DNA from: Cryomorphaceae bacterium
Lineage (GTDB): Bacteria > Bacteroidota > Bacteroidia > Flavobacteriales > Schleiferiaceae
DNA length: 51,921 nt
Assembly: GCA_022565745.1 (NCBI GenBank)
Contig: JAIUMB010000001.1
Coordinates: forward strand, 1 to 51,921
Reading direction: 5' to 3'
Translations under genes and position numbers: made by a program
Part shown: positions 25,235 through 34,519 of the stretch, one piece after another
Position numbering within the stretch: position 1 is the stretch's first letter
Layout: every line of letters starts with the position of its first letter
Notes under the pieces: generated by a model
Database searches by the model: none
Told to the model about the DNA's origin: nothing
What the model saw: only the letters and a program-made list of their open reading frames with translations

Positions 25235-25413
25235 CAATGGGCAGAATGAATTTGACACAAGAAGAATTTATAATCTTTGAACGGTTTTTGTGTAATCGTC
25301 AAAAATTACCCCATGTAAAAAAACAACAACCGCTGGTCAAACAGGTTAGGTCATACTTGACTGCTGAGATATAAACGATGAAGCCTAAAGACGAGTATTG
25401 AAAGTAAAGTGAA

Positions 25414-26055
25414 ATGAATAATTTTGGACCAATGAATAGATTTATTTGCGTTTTAATTGTGATGTTTGGCATTCAGTTTTCAATAAATGCCCAAACTAAG
25501 TACCGTATAGGACTGCAAATTTCTCCAAATATTGCCGTGATGCCACTGGAAGATATAAACTCAGCACGGATTTTTAATATGGGGTTCGGGTTGACTTTTA
25601 ATAGGTATTTTGATGAACGTTATTCCATTCAAAGTGGGGTAGATGCCTTGGCTTTAGGCACCAGGTTGACCTCAGGTAATGACGTAATAGATATTTCAGC
25701 CAGTTACATACAAGTGCCATTTAGTATAAAAATGAAAACCATAAAGTTTGGGCACTGGACGTTATTCGCAAAAGTTGGTGCGGCATTAGGTGTTAAGTAT
25801 TTAGAAGATGTCGGTTTAAGCGATCCGTCAATTACCAAATCTGGACCAGACGACGATTTGATTGATTCTTTTTTGTTGAGTTTTATGGGGTCGATTGGCA
25901 CTGAGTATGATCTTGGCATTGAATCGTCGTTGTTTTTATCTTTAGATTTCAATCGCTCACTCTTAAATCAACTCAACCCACAACGTTTTCCAATGTTAGA
26001 AAATGTTCAGCCTAGGTTTTCTTGGGTAACAATAAACATGGGAGTAATCTTTTAG
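25414..26055 (+). CDS. Outer-membrane beta-barrel protein (PorT-like family)
   Basis: 213 residues, or 207 from the second ATG at 25432, which puts the signal peptide (FICVLIVMFGIQFSINAQ) right at the N-terminus. The mature part alternates short amphipathic strands: YRIGLQISPNIAV, NMGFGLTFNRYFDERYSIQSG, ASYIQVPFSIKMK, WTLFAKVGAALG, and ends with an aromatic residue (NMGVIF), as outer-membrane barrels do. About eight strands are expected. Similar small barrels are annotated PorT family, but that label covers many proteins besides the T9SS component. It is divergent from gldB and upstream of nadE. Function unknown. Confidence 0.75.
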   Translation: MNNFGPMNRFICVLIVMFGIQFSINAQTKYRIGLQISPNIAVMPLEDINSARIFNMGFGLTFNRYFDERYSIQSGVDALALGTRLTSGNDVIDISASYIQVPFSIKMKTIKFGHWTLFAKVGAALGVKYLEDVGLSDPSITKSGPDDDLIDSFLLSFMGSIGTEYDLGIESSLFLSLDFNRSLLNQLNPQRFPMLENVQPRFSWVTINMGVIF

Positions 26056-26104
26056 AACAAGCTGAAAATTTTCACGTTAATAAAGGATAATACACCTACA
26101 ATTA

Positions 26105-26935
26105 ATGGAATTGCATAACTTAAATCTATGTGTGTTTGATATGGACGAAAATGCAGTAATCAATCACATTGTTGACTGGCTGGATCAATATCTGCTGAAT
26201 TCTGGCTTAGACGGATTTGTGGTCGGGGTTTCTGGCGGCATCGATAGTGCCGTAACATCAACTTTGTGTGCTCTTACAGGTAAGCCGGTGCTCTGTTTGG
26301 ATATGCCCATACATCAAGAGCGTGGCCAGATGATGCGTTCAGAAAAGCACATTGGTTGGCTGAAACATCAATTTTCTAATGTTGAAGGTAAGAGAGTCGA
26401 TTTAACGTCTGTATACGATGCATTTGCGAAATCGGTAAACGCTGATAAAAACAATGAGACAACCAACCTGGCTCTGGCCAATACCCGCTCTCGGTTGCGT
26501 ATGACGACACTCTACCAGTTTGCAACCGAACAAAAGAAATTGGTGGCTGGTACAGGAAATAAAGTAGAGGATTTTGGTATTGGATTTTATACCAAATACG
26601 GTGATGGTGGCGTTGACTTGAGTCCAATTGCAGATTTAATGAAATCGCAAGTATATGCGCTTGCTCGACATCTGAACATCATTGATGAAATTATTGAGGC
26701 ACCACCCACCGATGGCCTTTGGGATGACAATCGCACCGATGAACAACAAATTGGTGCTTCATACGACGATATGGAGTGGGCGATGAAACAAGTTGAATCA
26801 GGGAAAACACCTGAGGATTTTAGCGGAAGCAAGAAAAATTTCGTAGAAATATACCTAAGGCATCACAATAAAAATAAACACAAAATGAAGCCCATTCCTG
26901 TTTGTTTTTTACCGAGTTTGAAAAAAAACAGCTAA
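26105..26935 (+). CDS. nadE: NH3-dependent NAD+ synthetase
   Basis: 276 residues; the ATG at 26141 (MDENAVINHIVDW) aligns better with relatives and would give 264. NadE adenylates deamido-NAD+ and amidates it with ammonia, the last step of NAD synthesis. The PP-loop is SGGIDSAV (43-50). LANTRSRLRMTTLYQFA, VAGTGNKVEDFGIGFYTKYG and GGVDLSPIADLMKSQVY are hallmark blocks. There is no N-terminal nitrilase domain, so ammonia rather than glutamine is the donor. Its neighbourhood (gldB/gldC side by side) is, from memory, shared with other Flavobacteriia. Confidence 0.95.
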   Translation: MELHNLNLCVFDMDENAVINHIVDWLDQYLLNSGLDGFVVGVSGGIDSAVTSTLCALTGKPVLCLDMPIHQERGQMMRSEKHIGWLKHQFSNVEGKRVDLTSVYDAFAKSVNADKNNETTNLALANTRSRLRMTTLYQFATEQKKLVAGTGNKVEDFGIGFYTKYGDGGVDLSPIADLMKSQVYALARHLNIIDEIIEAPPTDGLWDDNRTDEQQIGASYDDMEWAMKQVESGKTPEDFSGSKKNFVEIYLRHHNKNKHKMKPIPVCFLPSLKKNS

Positions 26936-26995
26936 CTATTTTGTGTTAAAATATTTTGATGTACATTTACATCTACGATTACAAATTCAAAGAAT

Positions 26996-27640
26996 ATGAT
27001 AAATTTAATTATTGCTGATGACCACGTAGTCATTAGAAAAGGCTTACAACTTTATCTCAACCGAGATAAAAACCTTAAAGTTATTGGTGAAGTTTCTGAT
27101 GGTGAAGAGCTTTTAGAAATGGTAAAAACCTCCGATGTTGACTTAATCTTGCTGGACATCGATATGCCGCGCATGAATGGTATGACGGCTATTCGACATA
27201 TCAAAGAGATTAAACCAGACGTGAAAATCCTCATTTTGAGTATGCACCCGGAGGAACTTTATCTTCTGGCTGTCAAAAAACTTGGCGCTAATGGCTATAT
27301 CACAAAAGATACTGAACCTCGTATGATTCTTAAGGCCATTCGTAAAATTATGGGTGGAGGGGAATACTTTAACCGCGAAGTGATTAAGAGAATTCGTTCG
27401 AAGAAGCACCCTAAACCATTGGTCAAACTTTCTAAGCGTGAAAGCGAAGTGCTTAATCGCTTGGCTGCTGGTTTAACCAATAAAGAGGTGTCTGAAGAAT
27501 TAGATATTTCTGATAAAACTGTAAGTACATACAAGTTACGCCTCATGCGTAAGCTTGGTGCGAGAAGTTTGGTGGAGCTGGTAAACTTTGCCAAGTCTTA
27601 TCAAACAGCATCGCCTGAAAGTACGCGTTACCAAATGTAA
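26996..27640 (+). CDS. NarL/FixJ-type response regulator
   Basis: 214 residues. Receiver domain 1-120 with acidic pocket Asp8/Asp9 and phosphorylation site Asp54 (LLDIDMP), conserved Thr/Ser switch at LSMHPEE and Lys near GYITKD. LuxR-type helix-turn-helix about 145-205: LSKRESEVLNRLAAGLTNKE and the ISDKTVSTYKLRLMRKLG recognition helix. It would bind DNA as a dimer when phosphorylated. No histidine kinase is adjacent, so the partner is unknown. It ends at a shared terminator. Confidence 0.93.
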   Translation: MINLIIADDHVVIRKGLQLYLNRDKNLKVIGEVSDGEELLEMVKTSDVDLILLDIDMPRMNGMTAIRHIKEIKPDVKILILSMHPEELYLLAVKKLGANGYITKDTEPRMILKAIRKIMGGGEYFNREVIKRIRSKKHPKPLVKLSKRESEVLNRLAAGLTNKEVSEELDISDKTVSTYKLRLMRKLGARSLVELVNFAKSYQTASPESTRYQM

Positions 27641-27657
27641 TACTGTTTGAAGTGTAC

Positions 27658-27690
27658 AAAAAAAAAGCCCGGTTTATCCGGGCTTTTTTT
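27658..27690. terminator. Bidirectional terminator between the response regulator and blc
   Basis: AAAAAAAGCCCGG/CCGGGCTTTTTTT stem with loop TTTAT, serving two convergent genes; the blc stop lies inside its flank at 27689. Confidence 0.9.
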
Positions 27691-28213
27691 ATTCTACACA
27701 ATTGCTTTGAGTCACTTTTTCCAATTTAGAAATATCGAACCCCTTAGACGCTGCAATTGCTAAGGCTTCATTATATAACTCTTCAGGAAGTTGTCTGGTC
27801 CTCGACAAAATCCATAGGTACCGACGACTTGGCTCACCTATTACGGCATAGCGATAGTCTTCATCAAGACCAATTACCCAATATTTTCCTTTAAAAGGCC
27901 AGAAAAACTGAACGGCCAACTTCGCATTGCTTTCCTCATCTCTTACAAATGCTTTTCCTTTTACTGATGAAATCTTGCCATCTGCACTGTCTTTAGCGCA
28001 ACGATTGTAAACTTCAATGTATTTGTCTTTTTGTATATAGGTTGCCGATGTACAATAACATCCCTTTTGAAAGCGCTGGGGAAAGCTGGCAACATCATAC
28101 CAAATGCCTTGGTATTTTTCTAAATCTACATATTCAACAGTTTCTAAAGGTTGATTGCTTTTACATGCACTTAGCAAAAGAAAGCTACATGCAATAAATG
28201 ATAAGTGTTTCAT
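27689..28213 (-). CDS. blc: Outer-membrane lipocalin (Blc-like lipoprotein)
   Basis: 174 residues from the ATG at 28213; the frame extends to a TTG at 28219, which I do not favour. The signal peptide ends at lipobox LLSAC (Cys17). The lipocalin GxW motif is YQGIWYDVASFP, followed by the family block QKGCYCTSATY. Later motifs KYWVIGLDEDYRYAVIGEPS and YLWILSRT match bacterial Blc. The protein folds as an eight-stranded barrel that binds fatty acids or lysophospholipids and helps membrane upkeep. Last gene of a tight minus-strand unit, starting 2 bases after the GT4 stop. Confidence 0.92.
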   Translation of the reverse strand: MKHLSFIACSFLLLSACKSNQPLETVEYVDLEKYQGIWYDVASFPQRFQKGCYCTSATYIQKDKYIEVYNRCAKDSADGKISSVKGKAFVRDEESNAKLAVQFFWPFKGKYWVIGLDEDYRYAVIGEPSRRYLWILSRTRQLPEELYNEALAIAASKGFDISKLEKVTQSNCVE

Positions 28214-28215
28214 GA

Positions 28216-29337
28216 TCAATTGATTTGTTCTAATGGTTTTAGTGCTTTTTTTAAAATTTCGACCTCGTTATGCCACTGTGCATCTCGAGATGCGTTGGCT
28301 AAGCCTTCATCAAAAAAGCTTTTTGGCTTGATTTTGACTTCAAGTACAGCTCGAGCAATTTCCGCTCTGTCGTGATTTTTTATAACGGTACCAATTCTGT
28401 ATTCTCGAATGATCTTCGCTACTTCGAACACTTCGGAGCCAATTACAGGTATGCCTGAGTGGATGTAGTCAAAAAGCTTATTGGGTAAACTAAAGCAATA
28501 ATTTGGGTTGCTGGTTTTATCCAAACTTAACCCAACATCAGCTAATCTTGTAATGCCAAGAAGTTTGTTATAGGGCTGAGGGTCGATAAAGATAACGCGT
28601 TTATTTATATCTGCGCTCTTTTCAACCTTTTCTTTTAATTGCGGAATAACATCTCCTCGTCCTACAATCAAGAGAACTACATCTTCAGGTAACTGCTCTA
28701 ATGCTTCTACCATCTCTTCCATTCCTCGATCCACATTGATGCCACTGCCTTGGTTGATGAGCACAAAAGCGTTTTCAGGTATGTTCCAGTCGGGTCTACT
28801 ATAAACGGGTATTTGATCAGGGATAGGGGAGATGTTTCTCACCACAAACAACTCTTTATCGTAATGCGATTTATACTGTTGGGCAATGGATTGGTTAACA
28901 GTAATGATGTGGTTTAATCTGGGGAAAATGAAACGTTCAACACTTAGCCACACCTTTTGTACACTGGGACGATGAATGAGCTCTGGGGTGTAACAGTAGT
29001 ATTCGTGTGTGTCGTAAACAATAGGAATGCGTTTTAATTTGGCAATTAGATAGTTGGGTAACAATGTGTCGAGATCATTGGCAACCAAACCATCTGCTTT
29101 TCTAAACAATAAGAAAAAAAACAACCGCAATTGATACTCTGCATAAAACCATACTTTTTTTCGAAAAAATAGACGCATTCGATGGGTGTGATATGGTCTG
29201 TCTATGGGCAAACTTTCTTTTAATTTCCGTCCCACTAGCAGCGGCTCCAATCCAATCTCAATTAGCGTTGAACAGGTTTTATGCACACGTTGATCGGTGC
29301 TTAAGTCATTGGTAACAGAAACAATGATTCGTTTCAT
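28216..29337 (-). CDS. GT4-family glycosyltransferase
   Basis: 373 residues, cytoplasmic face of the membrane, GT-B fold. The N-terminal domain begins RIIVSVTNDLSTDQRVHKTC, a form common in Bacteroidota GT4 proteins. DTHEYYCYTPEL (about 110-121) and VVRNISPIPD lie in the acceptor domain. The C-terminal domain has INQGSGINVDRGMEEMVEAL, LLIVGRGD and the nucleotide-sugar site with NPNYCFSLPNKLFDYIHSGI followed by PVIGS; the E-x7-E motif is degenerate. Donor and acceptor are unknown. It is 2 bases from the CoA-binding gene on each side of a compact unit. Confidence 0.85.
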   Translation of the reverse strand: MKRIIVSVTNDLSTDQRVHKTCSTLIEIGLEPLLVGRKLKESLPIDRPYHTHRMRLFFRKKVWFYAEYQLRLFFFLLFRKADGLVANDLDTLLPNYLIAKLKRIPIVYDTHEYYCYTPELIHRPSVQKVWLSVERFIFPRLNHIITVNQSIAQQYKSHYDKELFVVRNISPIPDQIPVYSRPDWNIPENAFVLINQGSGINVDRGMEEMVEALEQLPEDVVLLIVGRGDVIPQLKEKVEKSADINKRVIFIDPQPYNKLLGITRLADVGLSLDKTSNPNYCFSLPNKLFDYIHSGIPVIGSEVFEVAKIIREYRIGTVIKNHDRAEIARAVLEVKIKPKSFFDEGLANASRDAQWHNEVEILKKALKPLEQIN

Positions 29338-29339
29338 AT

Positions 29340-29702
29340 CTAAAACTGTCCGGTAGATAACATAACGAGATTACAAGCATCTTCACAATAAATACCCCGA
29401 TCTTCTGCTTTTTTCCTTAAATCAGGATTGCTGGTACCGGGATTAAAGATAATGCGTTTGGCTCCAGACTGTAATATGTCGTCATAATACGCTATCTGAC
29501 GAGGCGCACCCAAGTAAAGCGTAATGGTGTGTATGTCCACATCTTTTGGGAACGATGTTACAATAGGGTTTCCGTTTATTTCACCACTTCTGTTGCCAAC
29601 CATAATAATTGGATGGCCAGCAGCTAAAAGCATTTTTGCTGCTCGATTTGAATAACGGTTATCATTGGTTGAAGCACCTAAAATAAGGGTTGTTTTCCCC
29701 AT
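29340..29702 (-). CDS. CoA-binding domain protein (YccU-like)
   Basis: 120 residues forming a single Rossmann-like CoA_binding domain as in succinyl-CoA synthetase alpha. The N-terminal glycine region TLILGASTNDNRYSNRAAKM (about 5-24) and the later IIFNPGTSNPDLRKKAEDRG, then CNLVML at the end, are typical. Small stand-alone forms bind CoA or a related nucleotide; their role is not known. Cytoplasmic. Part of the exonuclease-ABC-GT4-blc unit. Confidence 0.85.
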   Translation of the reverse strand: MGKTTLILGASTNDNRYSNRAAKMLLAAGHPIIMVGNRSGEINGNPIVTSFPKDVDIHTITLYLGAPRQIAYYDDILQSGAKRIIFNPGTSNPDLRKKAEDRGIYCEDACNLVMLSTGQF

Positions 29703-29714
29703 TACACATTAAAT

Positions 29715-31295
29715 TTAAGAATTGATAAAAACACCTTTTTCCATGTCTAGAACGCGGTGACAAAAATACCTAACGGTATCGGGGTCATGAGAAATAAAAA
29801 TAAATGACATTCCTTTTTCATCGCGAATATGCGTCAGTAAGTTGAGTATTTGAGCCTGAACCGATACATCTAAGGCCGCCACTGATTCATCGCAAATGAG
29901 AATCTTTGGCTCGGCAAGTAAGGCTCGGGCAATACAAATCCGCTGTCTTTGACCACCGGAAAAGGCATGTGGATATCGATGGATAGCATCTTTGCTTAAC
30001 CCCATGTTCTCTAGCGTTTCTTCAATGTTACGCCGACAATCCGAGCGGTTTTCCATCGGGAAAAAGTGACGTCGGACATCCGCAAGAGTTCTGCCAATGG
30101 TGTGGCTAGGGTTTAGTGCAGCCATGGCGTCTTGAAAAATCATTTGTATGCGTTCAGCACGCCATTGTCGAGTTTTAGTAGAGAGATCAACTTCTAACCC
30201 GTCATCATTGGTGATGGTCAACTCACCTTCTTGGATGTCTTCTAAGCCACTGATGATTCGACTCAAGGTTGATTTACCACAACCACTTTCTCCGAGAATA
30301 CCCAATGCCTCACCGGGATGCAGGTTAAACGAAACGCCTTTAAGTACTTCTGTTTCTCCATAGGAAAATCGCAAGTTTTTTGCCGAAAGTACTGGAGCAG
30401 TACTTTGAATCTGTCTTGCAAGGCTTAGCCATTCTTCCTGGTTGTAAACACGTCGATCTATAGATCGGTTGTTTTCAATATCTTTGACCGACGGCAATGG
30501 AATTACCCTGTTTTCTGGATCTGGTCTACAGGCCCACAGTGCTTTGGTATAAGCATGCTTTGGTTGATTTACCACATCACTAGCAGGGCCGTACTCACAC
30601 AGAAGTCCACTTCTCAGTACTGCAATGTTGTCGCAGCGCTTGGCCACCATTTTTAGGTCGTGACTGATAAGTAACAAGGCCGTTTTGTAGCGTTTACAAA
30701 GCTGTTCAATAAGATTGAGAACCACATCACGTACGCGCACATCTAAGGCAGTGGTTGGTTCATCGGCAATCAATAGTTTCGGGTGATTACAAAGCGCCAT
30801 GGCTATCATCAAGCGTTGTCTTTGACCGCCCGACAATTGATGTGGAAATGCGTGATAAATGCGTTCTGGATTAGGTAGTTCAACCTCTTTCATCCAGTGC
30901 AGAACCTCTGCTTTCAAACTTTTATTGCTTAAATTTCGGGTCAATTGGATATTCTCGGCCAATTGCCATCCGCAACTTTTAACCGGATTGAGTGCCGACA
31001 TAGGCTCCTGAAAAACGAACCCTAAAGCTTGTCTTCTGAGTTTTTTGATCTCAGCCGTTGATGCATTGGGAAAATGAATTGAAGAATCGGGCAAATGAAT
31101 GGTGATTTGTCCGGATGAAATGCGCAAATTACCAGGCAATAAACCAGCAATACTCAAAGCACTTAGGGTTTTTCCAGATCCAGATTCACCAACCAAACCC
31201 AAGCGCTCACCCTCATGCAAACATAGGTTTAATTGGTTGACTATCGTTTTACCGTTACCTATATCCACTCCGTTAAATCGGAGTAGTTCACTCAT
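29715..31295 (-). CDS. Fused double ABC transporter ATPase (oligopeptide/microcin-uptake type)
   Basis: 526 residues from the ATG at 31295 (MSELLRFNGV), which overlaps the exonuclease stop by 8 bases; an upstream ATG at 31331 is possible but less likely. Two complete ATPase domains occur in tandem. First: GLVGESGSGKT, signature LSGGQRQRLMIAMAL, Walker B LLIADEPTTALD. Second: GILGESGCGKST, signature FSGGQRQRICIARAL, Walker B LICDESVAALD. This is the DppD-DppF/YejF fused form of peptide or nickel importers. No permease or binding-protein gene is in the window, so it must pair with proteins encoded elsewhere. Confidence 0.92.
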   Translation of the reverse strand: MSELLRFNGVDIGNGKTIVNQLNLCLHEGERLGLVGESGSGKTLSALSIAGLLPGNLRISSGQITIHLPDSSIHFPNASTAEIKKLRRQALGFVFQEPMSALNPVKSCGWQLAENIQLTRNLSNKSLKAEVLHWMKEVELPNPERIYHAFPHQLSGGQRQRLMIAMALCNHPKLLIADEPTTALDVRVRDVVLNLIEQLCKRYKTALLLISHDLKMVAKRCDNIAVLRSGLLCEYGPASDVVNQPKHAYTKALWACRPDPENRVIPLPSVKDIENNRSIDRRVYNQEEWLSLARQIQSTAPVLSAKNLRFSYGETEVLKGVSFNLHPGEALGILGESGCGKSTLSRIISGLEDIQEGELTITNDDGLEVDLSTKTRQWRAERIQMIFQDAMAALNPSHTIGRTLADVRRHFFPMENRSDCRRNIEETLENMGLSKDAIHRYPHAFSGGQRQRICIARALLAEPKILICDESVAALDVSVQAQILNLLTHIRDEKGMSFIFISHDPDTVRYFCHRVLDMEKGVFINS

Positions 31296-32013
31296 GTCGA
31301 CTGATGTTTTCGTCTTTAATGTCTTCATCAAGCCCCATCATTCTTAAGAATATACGAGCTGTGGTTACCACGTCTTTTTCACAATAGGTAACAATTCTTG
31401 GTAGGTCGTTGTCGTTCCAGTAAACACCGGCCACTTCACTGCCATCAATATCGTCTTTGGGTGTAGGTATCTCAAATAGAGCCGCCAATAAACGCAGAGA
31501 TGTATAGTTTTTATAATCACCAAATTTCCATAAATCTAAGGTGTCGAGATGTTGAATTTCCCAAGGCTTTTTTCCTTGAATCTGCAAAATGGAAGGAATA
31601 GACACCTTATTGATCAACATTCTTCGGCAGATATAGGGAAAGTCAAACTCTTTTCCGTTGTGTCCGCACAATCGCTTATATTCACTGCTAAAATGCGTGG
31701 TCAACATATGTGAAAAATCACGCAGCAACTTGGCTTCATCATCACCTTCAAAGGATCGCAAGCGAAAGCCCCATTCTCCATCTGTTTTATGCATGATGCC
31801 CACGGAGATACAAACTATTTTTCCGTATTCAGCAAAAATTCCAGCGCGTTGAAACCATGCGTCAGCTGCTGTTTCGTCTTCAGCTCGCGTACGTTCAGAT
31901 TTTTTGTCCCAAAGCCATTGCATGTCTTCTGATAAATCGCCGTAATCTTTAACGCAGGGAACAGTTTCTATATCGAGAAACAATATGTCTTGTAAATTGA
32001 TGTCGCGGAGCAT
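31288..32013 (-). CDS. Predicted 3'-5' exonuclease related to the PolB proofreading domain
   Basis: 241 residues, RNase H-like DEDDy exonuclease. The first motif is FLDIETVP with Asp14 and Glu16. The second is LCGHNGKEFDFPYICRRM with the conserved Asp. The third is YCEKDVVTTARIF, carrying the catalytic Tyr and Asp. No polymerase domain is present. It probably degrades single-stranded DNA 3'-5' in repair or nucleotide salvage; this is inferred from the family. First gene of the five-gene unit down to blc. Confidence 0.88.
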   Translation of the reverse strand: MLRDINLQDILFLDIETVPCVKDYGDLSEDMQWLWDKKSERTRAEDETAADAWFQRAGIFAEYGKIVCISVGIMHKTDGEWGFRLRSFEGDDEAKLLRDFSHMLTTHFSSEYKRLCGHNGKEFDFPYICRRMLINKVSIPSILQIQGKKPWEIQHLDTLDLWKFGDYKNYTSLRLLAALFEIPTPKDDIDGSEVAGVYWNDNDLPRIVTYCEKDVVTTARIFLRMMGLDEDIKDENISRHE

Positions 32014-32031
32014 AATGGTAATTATTTATAG

Positions 32032-32063
32032 CAAATGTACAGTTTTTTTACCCGTTTATCAAG
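32032..32063 (-). promoter_or_regulatory. Promoter of the exonuclease-ABC-GT4-blc unit
   Basis: On the minus strand CTTG (32063-32060), 20 bases, TACATTTG (32039-32032), about 18 bases before the ATG at 32013. Confidence 0.7.
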
Positions 32064-32097
32064 CGATAATGTATCAAAATTGAATTGGACCTTAATC

Positions 32098-32128
32098 CTT
32101 GCTAAATCACCATTTGTAACTACTTTTG
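32098..32128 (+). promoter_or_regulatory. Promoter of the TonB-dependent receptor gene
   Basis: CTTG (32098-32101), 19 bases, TACTTTTG (32121-32128). It overlaps the first codons of the longest reading frame, which shows that the TTG at 32126 is not the start. Confidence 0.75.
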
Positions 32129-32152
32129 CAACTCAATTGCAATACAAGAAGT

Positions 32153-34519
32153 GTGAGGTTTAAATTGCTGATTTTCATTTTTTTGTTGGTTAATGTGGCT
32201 TTAGGTCAAACCCGTGACCGCTATCGTTTGTACGGAACAGTTTCATACGATGGGGTACCGGTATATGGGGCAAAAGTGTATTTGCATGAACTTCAGATGG
32301 AAGTCCTGACCGATTTTAATGGTTTTTATGACTTTCATGGGGTTAAACCTGGCGCTTATCATTTACACATAATAAAATCAGGCTATACAACAAGGCGAAT
32401 GGACGTTCGCGTGATCGATAACGACGAACATGTGGACGTAGATTTAGAGCGCTCATCACTGCGCATGGATGAAGTGTTGGTGGAAACCAATCCCTTTAGA
32501 TCCGGCTCGGTAGAGCAATCGCAAACGGTAATTGTCGTTGACCGTGAAAACTTAGAGCGCAACAGCAGCGAAACATTCGTCAATGCATTAGAACGCATTC
32601 CTGGCATTAGCAGCATCAATACCGGCGTTGGCATTGCAAAACCTGTGATTAGAGGGATGAGTTTCAACCGCATTATGGTCAATGATCGTGGTATAAAACA
32701 AGAAGGACAACAGTGGGGTGCCGATCACGGCTTAGAAATAGACCCGTTTGATGTAGACCGCGTAGAAATTGTCAAGGGCCCGGCTTCTTTGATTTATGGT
32801 TCGGATGCCATGGGGGGCGTCATTAATATTCAACCCGGTCCAATACCTTCATCGGGAACACATCGTGGTCATTACATAGGTGGGTACAGGAGCAACAATC
32901 ACCTTCATTCACACAGTGCAATGTTAGAAGGGAGTGAGGGCAAGTGGTTTTATAAAGCACGCATAACCACACAAGATTATGGCAATTATCGTGTACCGGC
33001 AAATGATTTTGTCTATGCCGGATTTCGTTTACCCATTTATGATAACATGTTGACGAATACTGCGGGTAAGGAAAGACATGCATCTGCAACCGTAGGATTA
33101 CGAGAGTCGTGGGGGTTTAGTAAGTTAACGGTGAGTCGGTTTTATCAAGAAGTTGGACTTTTTCCCGGAGCCATTGGTATTCCTACATCATATGCGTTAC
33201 AGCACAAAGGCGAGTATCGCAATATTGACTTGCCTTATCAGGAGAACACGCATCTCAAGGTGATTTCAAATACCAATGTCCGTTTGGGTGAACATTGGCT
33301 TGAGTTAGACTTGGGTTATCAGCGCAACCATCGCATCGAACACAGTCATCCTCACGCTCATGGTCAAGCGCCGAGACCTGAGGGGTTTACTGCCATGGAT
33401 CTCGATTTACATACAGTAACGTCCAACGCCCGTTTTCACCATATTATCAATGGAAAGTACAAGGCCATATATGGCGTACAGTTGCAGTATATGACTCATA
33501 ATTATGATGGATTTGAGTTTTTGATACCCTCATATCAATCTTTTTTGGGCGGTGTTTTTTCTTTTCATGAATACCGTTGGAAAGATAACCTAATTATCAA
33601 TGCTGGTATCCGTTATGACGGTGCTTTGCATGACATCAGACAGCACCTTCAACCATCATTCAATCGCTTTGGAGAACCTACGGGCACATTCGACGAGCGA
33701 AACCCTGATGTTTTCCGAACCTTTGGCAATACCAGTGGATCATTGGGGTTATCTTGGGTTGTTGATGATGTATTTAACGTAAAACTTAACTTAGGGTCAA
33801 GTTATCGCATTCCAACTGCAGTAGAGTTAAGCGTAAATGGTGTTCACCACGGCAATTTCAGACATGAATTGGGTAACGCCGATTTACTTGGGGAACGCGG
33901 TTATCAGGCAGACCTCAACCTCAGCGTTAAAAAGCAGCGGGTTTTTGCATCGATTACGCCCTTTGTTAGTTTGTATGACCGCTACATTTACTTGGCACCT
34001 ACCGGAACGTTTTCAACTTTGCCTGGCTCCGGAACCTTATGGGAGTATCGTCAAAACAATGCGTTTTTTACGGGTATAGAAAGCATGCTGAACGTTGAAA
34101 TCTTCAGTAGCATGGAAGCGGCAGTAGGGGTAGAGTACGTTTACAACCAAAACTTAGACAGTCGCTTACCTCTTCCGCTTACGCCGCCCTTGTCTGTATT
34201 ATCGTCATTGGAATATCAAAGAGAGGTTGACAGGAAGTGGATTAACAATTGGTACGCTACGGTAGATGTTCGCTGGGCTGCTGACCAAAATCGCACGGAT
34301 AGGAATGAACGCGCCACAGAAGGTTATGTGCTGTTAGGTGCGTCATTAGGTGCAGAGTTTATGTTTGGGAAACAACCGGTCATATTACGCGTCAGGGGGC
34401 ACAATCTCACGGATACCTTTTACCTAAATCACTTGAGTAGGTATCGATTATTGAATATACCAGAGCAGGGCAGGAACATCAGCGTCCAGTTGAAGGTGCC
34501 GTTTGTGATGAAAAAATAA
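32153..34519 (+). CDS. TonB-dependent outer-membrane receptor with carboxypeptidase-regulatory-like domain and His-rich loop
   Basis: 788 residues from the GTG at 32153. Signal peptide about 1-19 (RFKLLIFIFLLVNVALGQ). A CarboxypepD_reg-like beta sandwich follows (about 24-105), then the plug (about 110-225; ETFVNALERIPGISSINTGV and VEIVKGPASLIYGSDAMGGV) and the 22-stranded barrel ending with a typical aromatic-rich strand. It imports a ligand across the outer membrane with TonB-ExbBD energy. The loop at residues 397-403 reads HSHPHAH, with further His nearby, which points to zinc, copper or iron chelates; this is inference. No metal transporter is adjacent. Convergent with the sugar-transferase gene, with stop codons touching. 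Confidence 0.9.
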   Translation: MRFKLLIFIFLLVNVALGQTRDRYRLYGTVSYDGVPVYGAKVYLHELQMEVLTDFNGFYDFHGVKPGAYHLHIIKSGYTTRRMDVRVIDNDEHVDVDLERSSLRMDEVLVETNPFRSGSVEQSQTVIVVDRENLERNSSETFVNALERIPGISSINTGVGIAKPVIRGMSFNRIMVNDRGIKQEGQQWGADHGLEIDPFDVDRVEIVKGPASLIYGSDAMGGVINIQPGPIPSSGTHRGHYIGGYRSNNHLHSHSAMLEGSEGKWFYKARITTQDYGNYRVPANDFVYAGFRLPIYDNMLTNTAGKERHASATVGLRESWGFSKLTVSRFYQEVGLFPGAIGIPTSYALQHKGEYRNIDLPYQENTHLKVISNTNVRLGEHWLELDLGYQRNHRIEHSHPHAHGQAPRPEGFTAMDLDLHTVTSNARFHHIINGKYKAIYGVQLQYMTHNYDGFEFLIPSYQSFLGGVFSFHEYRWKDNLIINAGIRYDGALHDIRQHLQPSFNRFGEPTGTFDERNPDVFRTFGNTSGSLGLSWVVDDVFNVKLNLGSSYRIPTAVELSVNGVHHGNFRHELGNADLLGERGYQADLNLSVKKQRVFASITPFVSLYDRYIYLAPTGTFSTLPGSGTLWEYRQNNAFFTGIESMLNVEIFSSMEAAVGVEYVYNQNLDSRLPLPLTPPLSVLSSLEYQREVDRKWINNWYATVDVRWAADQNRTDRNERATEGYVLLGASLGAEFMFGKQPVILRVRGHNLTDTFYLNHLSRYRLLNIPEQGRNISVQLKVPFVMKK

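Noticed and set aside
32126..32152. TTG start for the TonB receptor
   Set aside because: The codon lies inside the TACTTTTG promoter box; GTG at 32153 begins a proper signal peptide.
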